Below, in pieces: positions 48,567 to 59,905 of a stretch of 64,000 nt of DNA. How positions within the stretch are numbered: position 1 is the stretch's first letter; every line of letters begins with the position of its first letter. The translations under genes and the position numbers were made by a program. Under the pieces are notes generated by a model. That model saw only the letters and a list, made by a program, of their open reading frames with translations, did no database searches and had not been told where the DNA came from. This DNA comes from DATKRB01 sp036501425 (GTDB lineage: Bacteria > Actinomycetota > Acidimicrobiia > Acidimicrobiales > RAAP-2): NCBI GenBank assembly GCA_036501425.1, contig DASYAI010000073.1:1-64000 (forward strand). Reading direction: 5' to 3'.

Positions 48567-49841
48567 GTGACCGTCTGCGTCATCGGTGCCGGTGGGCGTG
48601 AGCACGCCCTGGCCCGGGTGCTCGCCCGCAGCGACGACGTCGTGGTCACCCCGGGCAACCCCGGGATGCCGGCCACTAGCCCCGAGGGTCACCGCATCGT
48701 GACCACCCCGGCCCCGCCCGAGGAGGTCCCGGCCGACCTCCACGTGATCGGGCCCGAGACCCCGCTCGTCGACGGGATGGCCGACCGGCTGCGGGCGGCC
48801 GGGCTCCGGGTGTTCGGGCCCGGGGCCGACGGCGCCCGGCTCGAGGGCTCCAAGGCGTTCATGAAGGATGTCCTCGCCCGGGCCGGGGTCCCGACGGCCC
48901 GCTTCGGCGCGTTCGACCGGGCGGACGACGCGATCTCGTTCCTGCGCTCCCTGCCCGGCCCCTGGGTCGTGAAGACCGATGGGCTGGCGGCCGGCAAGGG
49001 GGTGCTGGTGGCGCCCACCCTGGCCGAGGCCGAGGCCGACGTGGCGGCCAAGCTGTCGGGGACGGCTTTCGGCGCCGCCGGGCGGCGGGTGGTGATCGAG
49101 GAGGCCCTGGCGGGCGAGGAGTGCTCGCTGCTGGCGATCTGCGACGGCGAGCGGGCGGTGGCCCTCGCCCCGGCGCGGGACTTCAAGCGGATCGGCGACG
49201 GCGACGTCGGGCCCAACACCGGCGGCATGGGCTCCTACTCGGGGCTGGACGAGCTGGACGGCCCGGCGGTCGACGCGCTGATGGAGCTGGCGGTGGCCCC
49301 GGTGATCCACGCCCTGCGGGCGCTGGGGATCGAGTACCGGGGCGTCCTCTACGCCGGGCTGATGCTGACCGAGGACGGCCCCAAGGTGCTCGAGTTCAAC
49401 GTGCGGTTCGGGGACCCCGAGACCCAGGTGGTGCTGCCCCGGCTCGCCTCGGACCCGGTCGGGCTGCTCGCCTCGGCGGCCGACGGCCACCTCGGGACCG
49501 AGCCCACCTTCACCCCCGACGCCGCGGTGTGCGTGGTGCTGGCCGCGGCCGGCTATCCCGCCGAGGTGCGCACCGGGGACCCGATCGAGGGGCTGGGGGA
49601 CGACGGGCAGCTGGCGGTGCCGGTCACCGGGACCACGGTCTTCCACGCCGGCACCGCGTCGGGTGCCGGCGGCTTCCGCACCGCCGGGGGGCGGGTGCTC
49701 GGGGTGAGCGCGCTCGGGTCCGACGTGGCCGAGGCCCGCCGGCGGGCCTACCAGGGCGCCGGCCAGCTGCGGTGGCCCGGGGTCCAGCTGCGCCACGACA
49801 TCGCCGACCGGGCGGCCCGGCGGGCCGGGGCGGCCCGGTGA
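48567..49841 (+). CDS. purD: phosphoribosylamine-glycine ligase
   Basis: A 424-residue ATP-grasp enzyme (GARS). VIGAGGREHALARVLARSD (4-22), VVKTDGLAAGKGV near 135, the ATP-grasp EEALAGEECSLLAI and KVLEFNVRFGDPETQVVLPRL near 273 are canonical. It makes GAR from phosphoribosylamine and glycine. The GTG is 7 bp after the purA stop and the gene overlaps purB by GTGA. Confidence 0.95.
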   Translation: MTVCVIGAGGREHALARVLARSDDVVVTPGNPGMPATSPEGHRIVTTPAPPEEVPADLHVIGPETPLVDGMADRLRAAGLRVFGPGADGARLEGSKAFMKDVLARAGVPTARFGAFDRADDAISFLRSLPGPWVVKTDGLAAGKGVLVAPTLAEAEADVAAKLSGTAFGAAGRRVVIEEALAGEECSLLAICDGERAVALAPARDFKRIGDGDVGPNTGGMGSYSGLDELDGPAVDALMELAVAPVIHALRALGIEYRGVLYAGLMLTEDGPKVLEFNVRFGDPETQVVLPRLASDPVGLLASAADGHLGTEPTFTPDAAVCVVLAAAGYPAEVRTGDPIEGLGDDGQLAVPVTGTTVFHAGTASGAGGFRTAGGRVLGVSALGSDVAEARRRAYQGAGQLRWPGVQLRHDIADRAARRAGAAR

Positions 49842-51160
49842 TCCGCCGCTACTCGCCGCCCGACATGGCGGCGCTGTTCAGCGACGAGGCCCGGCTGGCC
49901 CGGTGGCTCGAGGTGGAGCTGCTCGCCACCGAGGCCCAAGAGGCGCTGGGGGTGGTGCCCGCCGGGGTGGCCGCCGCCTGCCGGGCGCGGGCCCCGGTGG
50001 TCGACGCGGCGTTCGTAGCGGCGGTCGAAGAGCGCGAGGCGGTGACCGACCACGACGTGGCGGCGTTCGTCGACGTGGTCCAGCAGGGGATCGGGGCCCC
50101 CGAAGGCTCGTGGATCCACTACGGGCTGACCTCGTCGGACGTGGTGGACACCGCGCTGAGCGCGTGCCTGGTCGACGCGGCGGACCTGCTGGTTGCGGCG
50201 GCGGACCAGCTGCTGGTGGCCCTGCGCGACCGGGCCCGCGAGCTGGTCGCCACGCCGGTGGCCGGCCGGACCCACGGCATGCACGCCGAGCCGACCACCT
50301 TCGGGGCCAAGTTCGCCCTGTGGGCGCTGCAGGTCGACCGCGACCGCCAGCGGCTGCGGGCGGCCCGGCAGCGGATCGCGGTGGGCAAGCTGTCGGGCGC
50401 GGTGGGGACCTACTCCAACGTCGATCCGGCCGTCGAGGCGCACGTGTGCGCGGCGCTGGGGCTCGAGCCGGTGCCGGCCACCCAGGTCATCGCCCGGGAC
50501 CGCCACGCCGAGTACCTCTGGGCGTGCGCGGCGGTCGGGGCGACGGTCGAGCTCATCGGCACCGAGGTGCGGCACCTGGCCCGCAGCGAGCTGGGCGAGG
50601 CGGAGGAGCCGTTCGGCGCCGGGCAGAAGGGGTCCTCGGCCATGCCCCACAAGCGCAACCCGATCCTCTCGGAGCGGCTGTGCGGCCTGGCCCGGGTCCT
50701 GCGGGGCTACGCCGGGGCCGGGCTGGAGGACGTGGCGCTGTGGCACGAGCGGGACATCTCGCACAGCTCGGTGGAGCGGGTGGTGCTCCCCGACGCCAGC
50801 CTGCTGGCCTGCTACGTGCTGCGCCGGGCCACCGGGCTGGTCACAGGGCTGGTGGTCCACCCCGACCGGGCCCTGGCCAACCTGACCGAGGGCTCCTTCG
50901 GGCTGGTCTTCAGCCAGTCGGTGCTCCTGGCCATGGTGGCGGCGGGCATGGGCCGCGACGACGCCTACCGGATCGTCCAGCGCGACGCCCGCACCGCGTG
51001 GGCCGAGCGGCGCCCGTTCCGCGACGTGCTGGCCGCCGATCCCGAGGTGGCCCTCGGGCCGCCCGAGCTGGCGGCCGCCTTCGACCTCCCCCGCGCCCTG
51101 CGCCACGCCGGCCGGGTCGTCGAGGCCCTCGACGCCCTCGAGCTCCCGGGCGAAGCGTGA
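49838..51160 (+). CDS. purB: adenylosuccinate lyase
   Basis: A 440-residue fumarase-superfamily lyase acting on both SAICAR and adenylosuccinate. HYGLTSSDVVDTALS (about 90-104), GRTHGMHAEPTTFGAKFA (catalytic His), and the signature GSSAMPHKRNPILSE near 268-282 are present. Start by GTGA overlap with purD and overlap with purC at the end. Length matches the bacterial family. Confidence 0.95.
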   Translation: MIRRYSPPDMAALFSDEARLARWLEVELLATEAQEALGVVPAGVAAACRARAPVVDAAFVAAVEEREAVTDHDVAAFVDVVQQGIGAPEGSWIHYGLTSSDVVDTALSACLVDAADLLVAAADQLLVALRDRARELVATPVAGRTHGMHAEPTTFGAKFALWALQVDRDRQRLRAARQRIAVGKLSGAVGTYSNVDPAVEAHVCAALGLEPVPATQVIARDRHAEYLWACAAVGATVELIGTEVRHLARSELGEAEEPFGAGQKGSSAMPHKRNPILSERLCGLARVLRGYAGAGLEDVALWHERDISHSSVERVVLPDASLLACYVLRRATGLVTGLVVHPDRALANLTEGSFGLVFSQSVLLAMVAAGMGRDDAYRIVQRDARTAWAERRPFRDVLAADPEVALGPPELAAAFDLPRALRHAGRVVEALDALELPGEA

Positions 51161-52062
51161 GGTCTCCCGCCGCCGCACCCACCCCGGTGCACCGGGGCAA
51201 GGTGCGCGAGCTCTACGACGCCGGCGACGGCCTGCTGCTGATGGTGACCTCGGACCGGGTGTCCGCCTTCGACGCGGTGATGGCCGAGCCCATCCCCGAC
51301 AAGGGGCGGGTGCTGACGGCCATGACCGTCTACTGGTGCGAGACGCTGGCCGACGTGGCCCCGGTCGCCCTGGTGAGCGCCGACCCGGACGAGATCGCCC
51401 GGCGGTTCCCCGGCGTCGGGGCCCTCGGGGACGTGGCCGGGCGGGCCCTGCTGGTGCGACGGGCCGAGATGCTCCCCCTCGAGTGCATCGTGCGGGGCCA
51501 CCTGGCCGGCCAGGCCTACAGCGAGTACGCGGCCCGGGGGACGGTCCACGGGACCCCGGTGGCGCCCGGCCTCCGGCTGGCCGACCGGTTGCCCGAGCCG
51601 ATGTTCACGCCGTCCACCAAGGCCGTCACCGGCCATGACGAGAACATCGGCTTCGAGCAGGCCCAGGCCCTGGTGGGGCCGGCCCGGGCCGCCGAGGCCC
51701 GCGAGCTGTGCCTGGCCCTGTTCGCCCGGGCGGCGGCGCGCGCCGAGCGGGCCGGCTTCGTGCTGGCGGACACCAAGTTCGAGCTGGGCCTGGTGGAGGG
51801 GCGCCTCAACCTGTGCGACGAGGTGGTCACGCCCGACTCGTCACGGCTGTGGCCGATCGACCAGGTGGTGCCCGGGACCACCCCCCCGGCGTTCGACAAG
51901 CAGCCGCTGCGCGACTGGCTGGAGGCCTCCGGCTGGGACAAGACCCCGCCGCCCCCGCCGCTGCCCCCCGAGGTGGTCGCCGCCACCTCGGCGCGCTACG
52001 CGGCGGCCTACGAGCGGGTGACCGGCCGGCGCCTCGCCGACTGGTACGGTGCGCGCCGATGA
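51157..52062 (+). CDS. purC: SAICAR synthetase
   Basis: A 301-residue phosphoribosylaminoimidazole-succinocarboxamide synthase, the longer actinobacterial form. HRGKVRELYDAGDGLLLMVTSDRVSAFD (12-39) is the ATP site, ECIVRGHLAGQAY near 109 and FVLADTKFELGLVEGRL near 201 follow. It condenses CAIR with aspartate. GTG start by overlap with purB; stop overlaps purS as ATGA. Confidence 0.94.
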   Translation: MRSPAAAPTPVHRGKVRELYDAGDGLLLMVTSDRVSAFDAVMAEPIPDKGRVLTAMTVYWCETLADVAPVALVSADPDEIARRFPGVGALGDVAGRALLVRRAEMLPLECIVRGHLAGQAYSEYAARGTVHGTPVAPGLRLADRLPEPMFTPSTKAVTGHDENIGFEQAQALVGPARAAEARELCLALFARAAARAERAGFVLADTKFELGLVEGRLNLCDEVVTPDSSRLWPIDQVVPGTTPPAFDKQPLRDWLEASGWDKTPPPPPLPPEVVAATSARYAAAYERVTGRRLADWYGARR

Positions 52063-52334
52063 ACTTTTCGGCCCGCGTCGAGGTGCGCCTGCGGCCCGGC
52101 ATCGCCGACCCCGAGGGGGCGACGATCGAGCGTGCCCTGCCGGCGTTGGGCTTCGACGACGTCCACGGCGTGCGGGCGGGCCGGTCCTTCGACTTCGAGG
52201 TGGAGGCGCCCGACGAGGCCCGGGCCCGGGACCGGGCGGCCGAGCTGGCGGCCCGCCTGCTGGCCAACCCGGTCATCGAGCGCTGCGACGTGGAGCTGCG
52301 GGCCGGAGCGGCCCAGGGCCCGCCGACCTCGTGA
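52059..52334 (+). CDS. purS: FGAM synthase PurS subunit
   Basis: A 91-residue PurS, which joins PurL and PurQ in the three-part FGAM synthase. VEVRLRPGIADPEGATIERALPALGF and VHGVRAGRSFDFEVE are family blocks. ATG overlaps the purC stop (ATGA) and its stop overlaps purQ (GTGA). A TACGGT hexamer 8 nt upstream, inside the end of purC, could be an internal promoter but is more likely chance within a coupled operon. Confidence 0.93.
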   Translation: MNFSARVEVRLRPGIADPEGATIERALPALGFDDVHGVRAGRSFDFEVEAPDEARARDRAAELAARLLANPVIERCDVELRAGAAQGPPTS

Positions 52335-53002
52335 CCCGGGTCGGGGTGGTGGTGTTTCCGGGCACCAACTGCGAGTACGACGTGGCGACGGCGCTGGGCC
52401 GCCTCGGGGCCGCGGCGCGGTTGGTCTGGCACGGCGAGCCGTCGCTCGGCGACCTCGACGCGGTGGTCCTGCCGGGCGGGTTCGCCCACGGCGACTACCT
52501 GCGGCCGGGCGCGCTGGCCCGGTTCTCGCACGTCATGGAGCCGGTCGCCCGGTTCGCCGCCGCCGGGGGGCCGGTGGTGGGGATCTGCAACGGCTTCCAG
52601 GTACTGACCGAGGCCGGCCTGCTGCCCGGGGCGCTCCAGAAGAACCGGGACCTGCGGTTCGTGTGCGCCCCGGTGCGGGTGCGGGTGGACTCGACCCGCT
52701 CGGTGCTGACCGGCTCGGCCCGGCCGGGCGACGAGCTCGCCATGCCCATCAACCACTTCGCCGGCAGCTACGTGTGCGACCGGCGCACCCTCGACGAGCT
52801 GCGGGCCGAGGGCCGGGTGGTCCTGCGCTACGTGGAGAACCCCAACGGGTCGATCGACGACATCGCCGGGATCACCAACGCGGCGGGCAACGTGGTCGGG
52901 CTGATGCCCCACCCCGAGCGGGCATCGGACGAGCTGCTCGGGTCCACCGACGGCCTGGTCCTGCTGCGGTCCCTCCTCGACGCGGCCGTACGCGCCGCTT
53001 GA
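52331..53002 (+). CDS. purQ: FGAM synthase glutaminase subunit
   Basis: A 223-residue class I glutamine amidotransferase. VVVFPGTNCEYDVA (5-18), PGGFAHGDYLRPGALA and the nucleophile elbow GICNGFQVL (Cys near 86), with the His-Glu pair in LMPHPERA near 198. It supplies ammonia to PurL. GTG start by overlap with purS. It ends the first purine operon, followed by hairpins and a convergent gene; purL lies 780 bp further on. Confidence 0.95.
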   Translation: MTRVGVVVFPGTNCEYDVATALGRLGAAARLVWHGEPSLGDLDAVVLPGGFAHGDYLRPGALARFSHVMEPVARFAAAGGPVVGICNGFQVLTEAGLLPGALQKNRDLRFVCAPVRVRVDSTRSVLTGSARPGDELAMPINHFAGSYVCDRRTLDELRAEGRVVLRYVENPNGSIDDIAGITNAAGNVVGLMPHPERASDELLGSTDGLVLLRSLLDAAVRAA

Positions 53003-53003
53003 G

Positions 53004-53058
53004 CCGGCCACTTCGGCCGGGGGGTCTGCAGCCCGGGAGATCAGCCCCCGTCGGGGGC
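53004..53058. terminator. two hairpins after purQ
   Basis: CCGGCC/GGCCGG (53004-53009, 53015-53020, loop ACTTC) and GCCCCC/GGGGGC (53044-53049, 53053-53058, loop GTC) lie between convergent purQ and the small reverse gene. No U-tract. Good position for a bidirectional terminator. Confidence 0.5.
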
Positions 53059-53065
53059 CGGGAGG

Positions 53066-53491
53066 TCAGCCCCGGGTCCGGGCGATGCCGGCCCGCTGCA
53101 GGACGGCCGAGCTCACGCCGGCGGCGCGCCAGGTCCCGTAGCTGATGCCTTTGCGCTCGCCGTAGGACTTGGCCACTTTCACGAACTCCCGCTCCAGCCC
53201 GGACAGGTCATGCACGTCGCCCGCCCGCTCACGCTCCTCTTCGAGGTCCTTCTTCTCCTGCAAAAGGTGTAGCCGGGACAGGGGGTCCGCCCCGCTCAGC
53301 TGGTTGTCGATGGCCGCCAGCTTGCGGTTGATGGAGGCAGGGGTGCGCTTGCGCCCGCGCTTGGGGCGGGAGGACTCCAGCGCCTCGAGGTAGCGGCGGA
53401 CGGCCAACCCCTCCTCGCGTCCCTTGGCGAGGGCGGCCTTGTGCTCGGGGGTCATGGAGCGGCGAGCCGGACGGGCCTTCTCTCTCGGCAT
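53066..53491 (-). CDS. conserved actinobacterial hypothetical protein
   Basis: A 141-residue very basic, coiled-coil-rich protein. It opens with EKARPARRSMTPEHKAALAK, followed by KRGRKRTPASINRKLAAID, and a long charged helix (about 60-100) with LLQEKKDLEEERERAG. The last part, EFVKVAKSYGERKGISYGTWRAAGV, looks like a small helical DNA-binding-like module. I cannot name a family. The ATG has GAGAGGGA upstream. It interrupts the purine set between purQ and purL on the opposite strand, and its AT-richer upstream region suggests insertion. Confidence 0.7.
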   Translation of the reverse strand: MPREKARPARRSMTPEHKAALAKGREEGLAVRRYLEALESSRPKRGRKRTPASINRKLAAIDNQLSGADPLSRLHLLQEKKDLEEERERAGDVHDLSGLEREFVKVAKSYGERKGISYGTWRAAGVSSAVLQRAGIARTRG

Positions 53492-53785
53492 GGTCCCTCT
53501 CTACTTGGCCCGGCCTGATTTATGCAAATAGGTTCTCCCCATTTACGACGATACGTACGCCATCTTCTACGACTATTGGGGTCGTGGATTCGGCGCTTCG
53601 GCGGTCAAACGCCCGCATGGATGGCTCGAAATGACAGGGCTGTGGTCCGGTCGGTGCGAGCGTGGCGAATCGGCCGACTTGGACGCAATGGGATCGGTGC
53701 CCGGGCCGACTTTGCCGGGGAAATGGGGTGCGGCCCCCGGCCGCCGGCGAGACCGCCGGCACGCCCCGGGTACCGTGTGCGTGCC
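53492..53785. other. 294-bp region upstream of purL
   Basis: Between the small reverse gene and purL. Bases 53515-53600 are much richer in A and T than the surroundings and contain repeated TACGAC words. The rest is GC-rich and ends in the TACCGT -10 of purL. The ORF in frame with purL has no stop but reads as low-complexity Arg-rich protein and is not a credible PurL extension. Confidence 0.6.
53771..53776 (+). promoter_or_regulatory. -10 element (TACCGT) of purL
   Basis: TACCGT ends 9 nt before the ATG at 53786, with no ribosome site; a leaderless or nearly leaderless start is likely. Confidence 0.4.
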
Positions 53786-56131
<2,346 letters not shown>

Positions 56132-56136
56132 CGCCG

Positions 56137-56985
56137 TCAGGCGAACGCGGGCCGGCGGTCCTCCAGCCGGGCGAGGACCTCGTCGGGCACCTTCAGGTCG
56201 CCCCGTCCGGTGCCCACCGTCAGATCGGGCTTGGTGGCCCCGTGGTGGTCCGAGCCGCCGGTGGCCACCAGGTCGTGCCGGCGTGCGAGGTCGCGCAGCA
56301 TGGCCCGCTCGGGCGGGGAGTAGCGGCCGTAGATGGCCTCGATCCCGACCAGCCCCGCCTCGGCCAGCTCGCCCACCGCCGCCGACAGCGCATCGCCGGT
56401 CAGCCCGAGCGAGAGCGGGTGGGCGAGCACGGCGACCCCCCCCGACGCCCGAGCGAGGCGGGCGACCAGCGCCGGCTCCACGCGCGCCTTGGGGACGTGG
56501 GCCGGGCGGCCGTCGCCGAGCCACCGGTCGAAGGCGTCGGCGACCGAGGTCGCTGCCCCGTGGCGGGTGAGCACCGCCCCGAAGTGGGGGCGCCCGACCC
56601 GCTCCTCCGCCGACGCCTCGGCCACCACCTCCTCGTAGTCGCCCGGCAGCCCCAGCTCGACCAGGCGGTCGGCCAGGCGGCGGTTGCGGGCCACCCGGTC
56701 GCGCCGGAGCCGGACCAGCTCGTCGGGCAACGGTCCGTGCTCGGCGTCGACGAAGTAGACCAGCACGTGGGCGCTTGCTGTCCCGTAGGCGCACGAGACC
56801 TCGCACCCGGGCACCAAGCGGATCCCGAGCTGATCGGCCCGCTGCCGGGCGGCGGGCAGCCCGATCAGGGTGTCGTGGTCGGTGAGGGCTACCGCGGCGC
56901 ACTGGGCCGCCGCCGCCAGCTCGGGGATCCGCTCGGGCGGGTCCGTGCCGTCGGACATGGTCGAGTGGGTGTGCAGGTCGATCAC
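56137..56985 (-). CDS. PHP-domain phosphoesterase (YciV/RNase AM-like)
   Basis: A 282-residue PHP metal-dependent phosphoesterase. IDLHTHSTMSDGTDPPERI (2-20), ALTDHDTLIGLPAA, PGCEVSC near 59, VLAHPLSLG near 180 and GSDHHGATKPDLTVG near 248 hold the trinuclear metal site. Relatives hydrolyse nucleoside 3',5'-bisphosphates or trim RNA 5' ends. It lies between purL and purF on the other strand. GTG start 9 nt after TAAGGT on the reverse strand. Confidence 0.9.
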   Translation of the reverse strand: MIDLHTHSTMSDGTDPPERIPELAAAAQCAAVALTDHDTLIGLPAARQRADQLGIRLVPGCEVSCAYGTASAHVLVYFVDAEHGPLPDELVRLRRDRVARNRRLADRLVELGLPGDYEEVVAEASAEERVGRPHFGAVLTRHGAATSVADAFDRWLGDGRPAHVPKARVEPALVARLARASGGVAVLAHPLSLGLTGDALSAAVGELAEAGLVGIEAIYGRYSPPERAMLRDLARRHDLVATGGSDHHGATKPDLTVGTGRGDLKVPDEVLARLEDRRPAFA

Positions 56986-57024
56986 GCGCCCGCGACCTTA
57001 CCGGGGGCCTGGTGGCGCCCCGGG

Positions 57025-57138
57025 GCCGCCGGCACCCGGGCCGAACCCGAACGGGGCCTGCCCGGCCCGCCGGCACCCAGCGCCGCCCGGCCCGCACCGA
57101 ACCGAACCGGACGGGGCCTGCCCGGCCCGCCGGCACCC
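57025..57138. repeat. 28-bp repeat with 60-bp period upstream of purF
   Basis: Bases 57051-57078 and 57111-57138 are identical (28 bp), and a partial third copy precedes them. The block is GC-rich and lies between the divergent PHP gene and purF. Confidence 0.8.
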
Positions 57139-57249
57139 GGCGCCGGTGTGGGAGACTTGACCGGTTGGTGAGGGGCCCCGAGGGCGCGAGGTCGTGGTCG
57201 GACCGTGCGCGCCCGGGGTGCCCAGCTGTCGCAACGGGCAGGAGTGACG

Positions 57250-57273
57250 GTGGAGCGAGGCCGGCAAGGGTGA
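57250..57273 (+). CDS. 7-codon leader ORF coupled to purF
   Basis: A GTG at 57250 with AGGAG at 57240-57244 (5-nt spacing) opens (M)ERGRQG and a stop at 57271-57273. The stop overlaps the purF GTG (57270-57272) as GTGA in another frame. A GTG two codons earlier (57244) is in the same frame. The Shine-Dalgarno sequence is much better placed for this ORF than for purF, so purF may be translated by reinitiation. Confidence 0.35.
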   Translation: MERGRQG

Positions 57274-58799
57274 AGGAAGCGTGCGGGGTCTTCGGCGTCT
57301 ACGCGCCGGGTCGATCGGTGGCGCACCTCACGTTCGACGGGATCTACGCCCTCCAGCACCGGGGGCAGGAGTCGGCGGGCATGGCGGTCAGCGACGGCCA
57401 CACCATCACCGTCATGCGGGACATGGGCCTGGTGACCACCGTCTTCGACGAGCGCACCCTTTCGGGCCTGCCGGGCCACCTGGCCATCGGCCACACCCGC
57501 TACTCGACCCACGGCTCCTCGGACTGGTCGGCCGCCCAACCCGTCTACCGCGACGTCGGGGGGACCGGCTTCGCCCTCGGGCACAACGGGAACCTCACCA
57601 ACACCGACGAGCTGGCCCGGCGGGCCGGCTTGCTGCCGGGCATGATCGGCACCGACAGCGACGTGGTGGCCGAGCTGCTCGCCCAGAGCCACCCGTCGGC
57701 CGGCGAGGGTGACCTGGGGCCGGCCCTGCACGCCGTGCTGCCCGGGGTGGCCGGCGCCTACTCGTTCGTCCTCCTCGACGCCACCCACCTCTACGGGGTG
57801 CGCGACCCCCAGGGGTTCCGGCCGCTGTGCCTGGGGGTGCTCGGCGACCCGGCCGAGCCGTCCGGATGGGTGCTCGCCTCGGAGTCCCCGGCCCTCGACG
57901 TCATCGGGGCCACTTTTGTCCGCGAGCTGGACCCGGGCGAACTGGTGATCATCGACGGCGACGGGGTGCGCTCCGAGCGGGTGGTGCCGGTGGAGGAGAC
58001 CCGCCCGTCACTCTGCGTGTTCGAGTTCGTGTACTTCGCCCGCCCCGACACCCGGCTGTCGGGCCGCGAGGTGCACGGCACCCGGCGCCGGATGGGCGAC
58101 CTGCTGGCCACCCAGGCCCCGGTCGAGGCCGACCTGGTGATGGGCGTGCCCGACTCGGGCGTGCCGGCGGCCGAGGGCTACGCCCGGCGCAGCGGGATCC
58201 CCTACGGCCAGGGGCTGATCAAGAACCGCTACATCGGGCGGACGTTCATCAGCCCCGACCAGCAGGCCCGGGTCGACGGCGTCCGGCGCAAGCTGAACCC
58301 GCTGCGCGAGAACGTGGTCGGCAAGCGCCTGGTGGTGGTGGACGACTCGATCGTGCGGGGGACCACCACCCGGGCCATCGTGGGCATGCTGCGCGACGCC
58401 GGGGCGACCGAGGTGCACCTGCGGATCTCGTCGCCCCCGTTCCGGTGGCCCTGCTTCTACGGCATCGACACCCCGAACCGCGACGAGCTGCTCGCCGCCC
58501 GCCTCACCCTGCCCGAGATGGAGGAGTTCCTCAGCGTCGACTCCCTGGCCTACATCAGCCTGCCGAACCTGAAGGCGGCCATCGACGCGCCGGGCACCGG
58601 CTTCTGCGACGCCTGCCTGACCGGCGACTACCCGGTGCCCGTCCCGCTGCGCACCCGTGCCGGGCTCCGGGCGGGGGGTGGCCCCGGCGACGACGACACC
58701 GTGACCCGGGTCGCCGGCTCCCCGCCGGCCGGGGTGGGCGCCAGCGGTGCGGCGCCGGTCGAGCCGGCGGCGCTGCAGCCGGCGCTGCCGGGGGTATGA
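57270..58799 (+). CDS. purF: amidophosphoribosyltransferase
   Basis: A 509-residue first enzyme of de novo purine synthesis. After a very short propeptide (M)KEA comes CGVFGVYAPGR with the N-terminal nucleophile Cys5. LQHRGQESAGMAV, GHTRYSTHGSSDWSAAQP and GHNGNLTN complete the glutaminase domain. The PRTase domain has VVVDDSIVRGTTTRAIV near 350 and four more cysteines near the C-terminus that fit a [4Fe-4S] site (CVF, CFYGID, CDAC). The last 45 residues are low-complexity. GTG start preceded by a 7-codon ORF. Its stop overlaps purM as ATGA. Confidence 0.95.
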   Translation: MKEACGVFGVYAPGRSVAHLTFDGIYALQHRGQESAGMAVSDGHTITVMRDMGLVTTVFDERTLSGLPGHLAIGHTRYSTHGSSDWSAAQPVYRDVGGTGFALGHNGNLTNTDELARRAGLLPGMIGTDSDVVAELLAQSHPSAGEGDLGPALHAVLPGVAGAYSFVLLDATHLYGVRDPQGFRPLCLGVLGDPAEPSGWVLASESPALDVIGATFVRELDPGELVIIDGDGVRSERVVPVEETRPSLCVFEFVYFARPDTRLSGREVHGTRRRMGDLLATQAPVEADLVMGVPDSGVPAAEGYARRSGIPYGQGLIKNRYIGRTFISPDQQARVDGVRRKLNPLRENVVGKRLVVVDDSIVRGTTTRAIVGMLRDAGATEVHLRISSPPFRWPCFYGIDTPNRDELLAARLTLPEMEEFLSVDSLAYISLPNLKAAIDAPGTGFCDACLTGDYPVPVPLRTRAGLRAGGGPGDDDTVTRVAGSPPAGVGASGAAPVEPAALQPALPGV

Positions 58800-59905
58800 G
58801 CGAGCCGGGCACGCCGGCGGCGACCGGGGCCACCTACGCCGGGGCGGGGGTGGACATCGCCGCCGCCGACGCCACGGTCGACCTGCTGCGCTCGGTGGCC
58901 GGCCGGGCGGGGCGGCCCGAGGTGCTCGGCGCCCTCGGCGGTTTCGGCGGCCTGTTCGCCCTGGACACGGCGCGCTTCGAGCGCCCGGTCCTCGTCGCGT
59001 CGACCGACGGGGTGGGCACCAAGCTGGCGGTCGCCCGCGACACCGGTCGCTTCGGGACGGTGGGGATCGACCTGGTGGCGATGTGCGTCGACGACCTGGT
59101 CTGCGTGGGCGCCGAGCCGCTCTTCTTCCTCGACTACGTGTCGGTGGGCAAGGTGGTGCCCGAGCGGATCGCGGCGGTGGTCGAAGGGGTCGCCGAGGGG
59201 TGCCGGGCCGCCGGCTGTGCCCTCCTCGGCGGGGAGACGGCCGAGCACCCCGGGGTGATGGGGGAGGGCGATCTCGACCTCGCCGGCTTCGCGGTGGGCG
59301 TCGTCGATGATGCCGCCCGGCTCGGCGCCGAGCGGGTCACGGTGGGCGACGTCCTGGTCGGCCTGGCCTCGCCCGGGCTGCGCGCCAACGGCTACTCGCT
59401 GGCCCGCCACGTCCTGCTCGAGCTGGCCGGCCGGCCCCTCGACGGGCCAGCCTGGCCGGGGGCCGACCGGAGCCTGGCCGACGAGCTGCTGCGGCCCTCG
59501 GTGATCTACGCGCCGGCGGTGCTCGGCGCCGTGTCCGCCGGCCCCGCCGGGGGCGTGCACGCCTGCGCCCACGTGACCGGCGGGGGCATTGCGGGCAACC
59601 TGTCCCGGGTGCTGCCCCCGGAGGTCGTCGCCGTTGTCGACCAGAGCTCGTGGCCCGTGCCCCGGATCTTCACCGAGGTGGCCCGGCTCGGCAACGTGGC
59701 GGACGAGGAGATGCGACGGGTGTTCAACCTCGGGATCGGCATGGTGCTCGTGGTGGACCCCGCCGCGGTCGACGCGGTGCTCGAGGCGCTCGGCTCGGCC
59801 GGTCACACCGCCGGCCCGATCGGCCGGGTGGTGGCCGCCGGTGCTCCGGACGCCGGTGCTCCGGACGGCCTGCCGGGGGGCGGGGCGGCGGTGCGGTTCT
59901 CGTGA
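58796..59905 (+). CDS. purM: phosphoribosylformylglycinamidine cyclo-ligase
   Basis: A 369-residue AIR synthetase. TYAGAGVDIAAADATVDLL, LVASTDGVGTKLAVARD, GIDLVAMCVDDLVCVGAEPLFFLDY, LLGGETAEHPGVM and HVTGGGIAGNLSRVLP are standard. ATG overlaps the purF stop, and its end overlaps pyrE (GTGA). The usual length is about 350; the last 20 residues hold a small GAPDA duplication. Confidence 0.95.
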   Translation: MSEPGTPAATGATYAGAGVDIAAADATVDLLRSVAGRAGRPEVLGALGGFGGLFALDTARFERPVLVASTDGVGTKLAVARDTGRFGTVGIDLVAMCVDDLVCVGAEPLFFLDYVSVGKVVPERIAAVVEGVAEGCRAAGCALLGGETAEHPGVMGEGDLDLAGFAVGVVDDAARLGAERVTVGDVLVGLASPGLRANGYSLARHVLLELAGRPLDGPAWPGADRSLADELLRPSVIYAPAVLGAVSAGPAGGVHACAHVTGGGIAGNLSRVLPPEVVAVVDQSSWPVPRIFTEVARLGNVADEEMRRVFNLGIGMVLVVDPAAVDAVLEALGSAGHTAGPIGRVVAAGAPDAGAPDGLPGGGAAVRFS

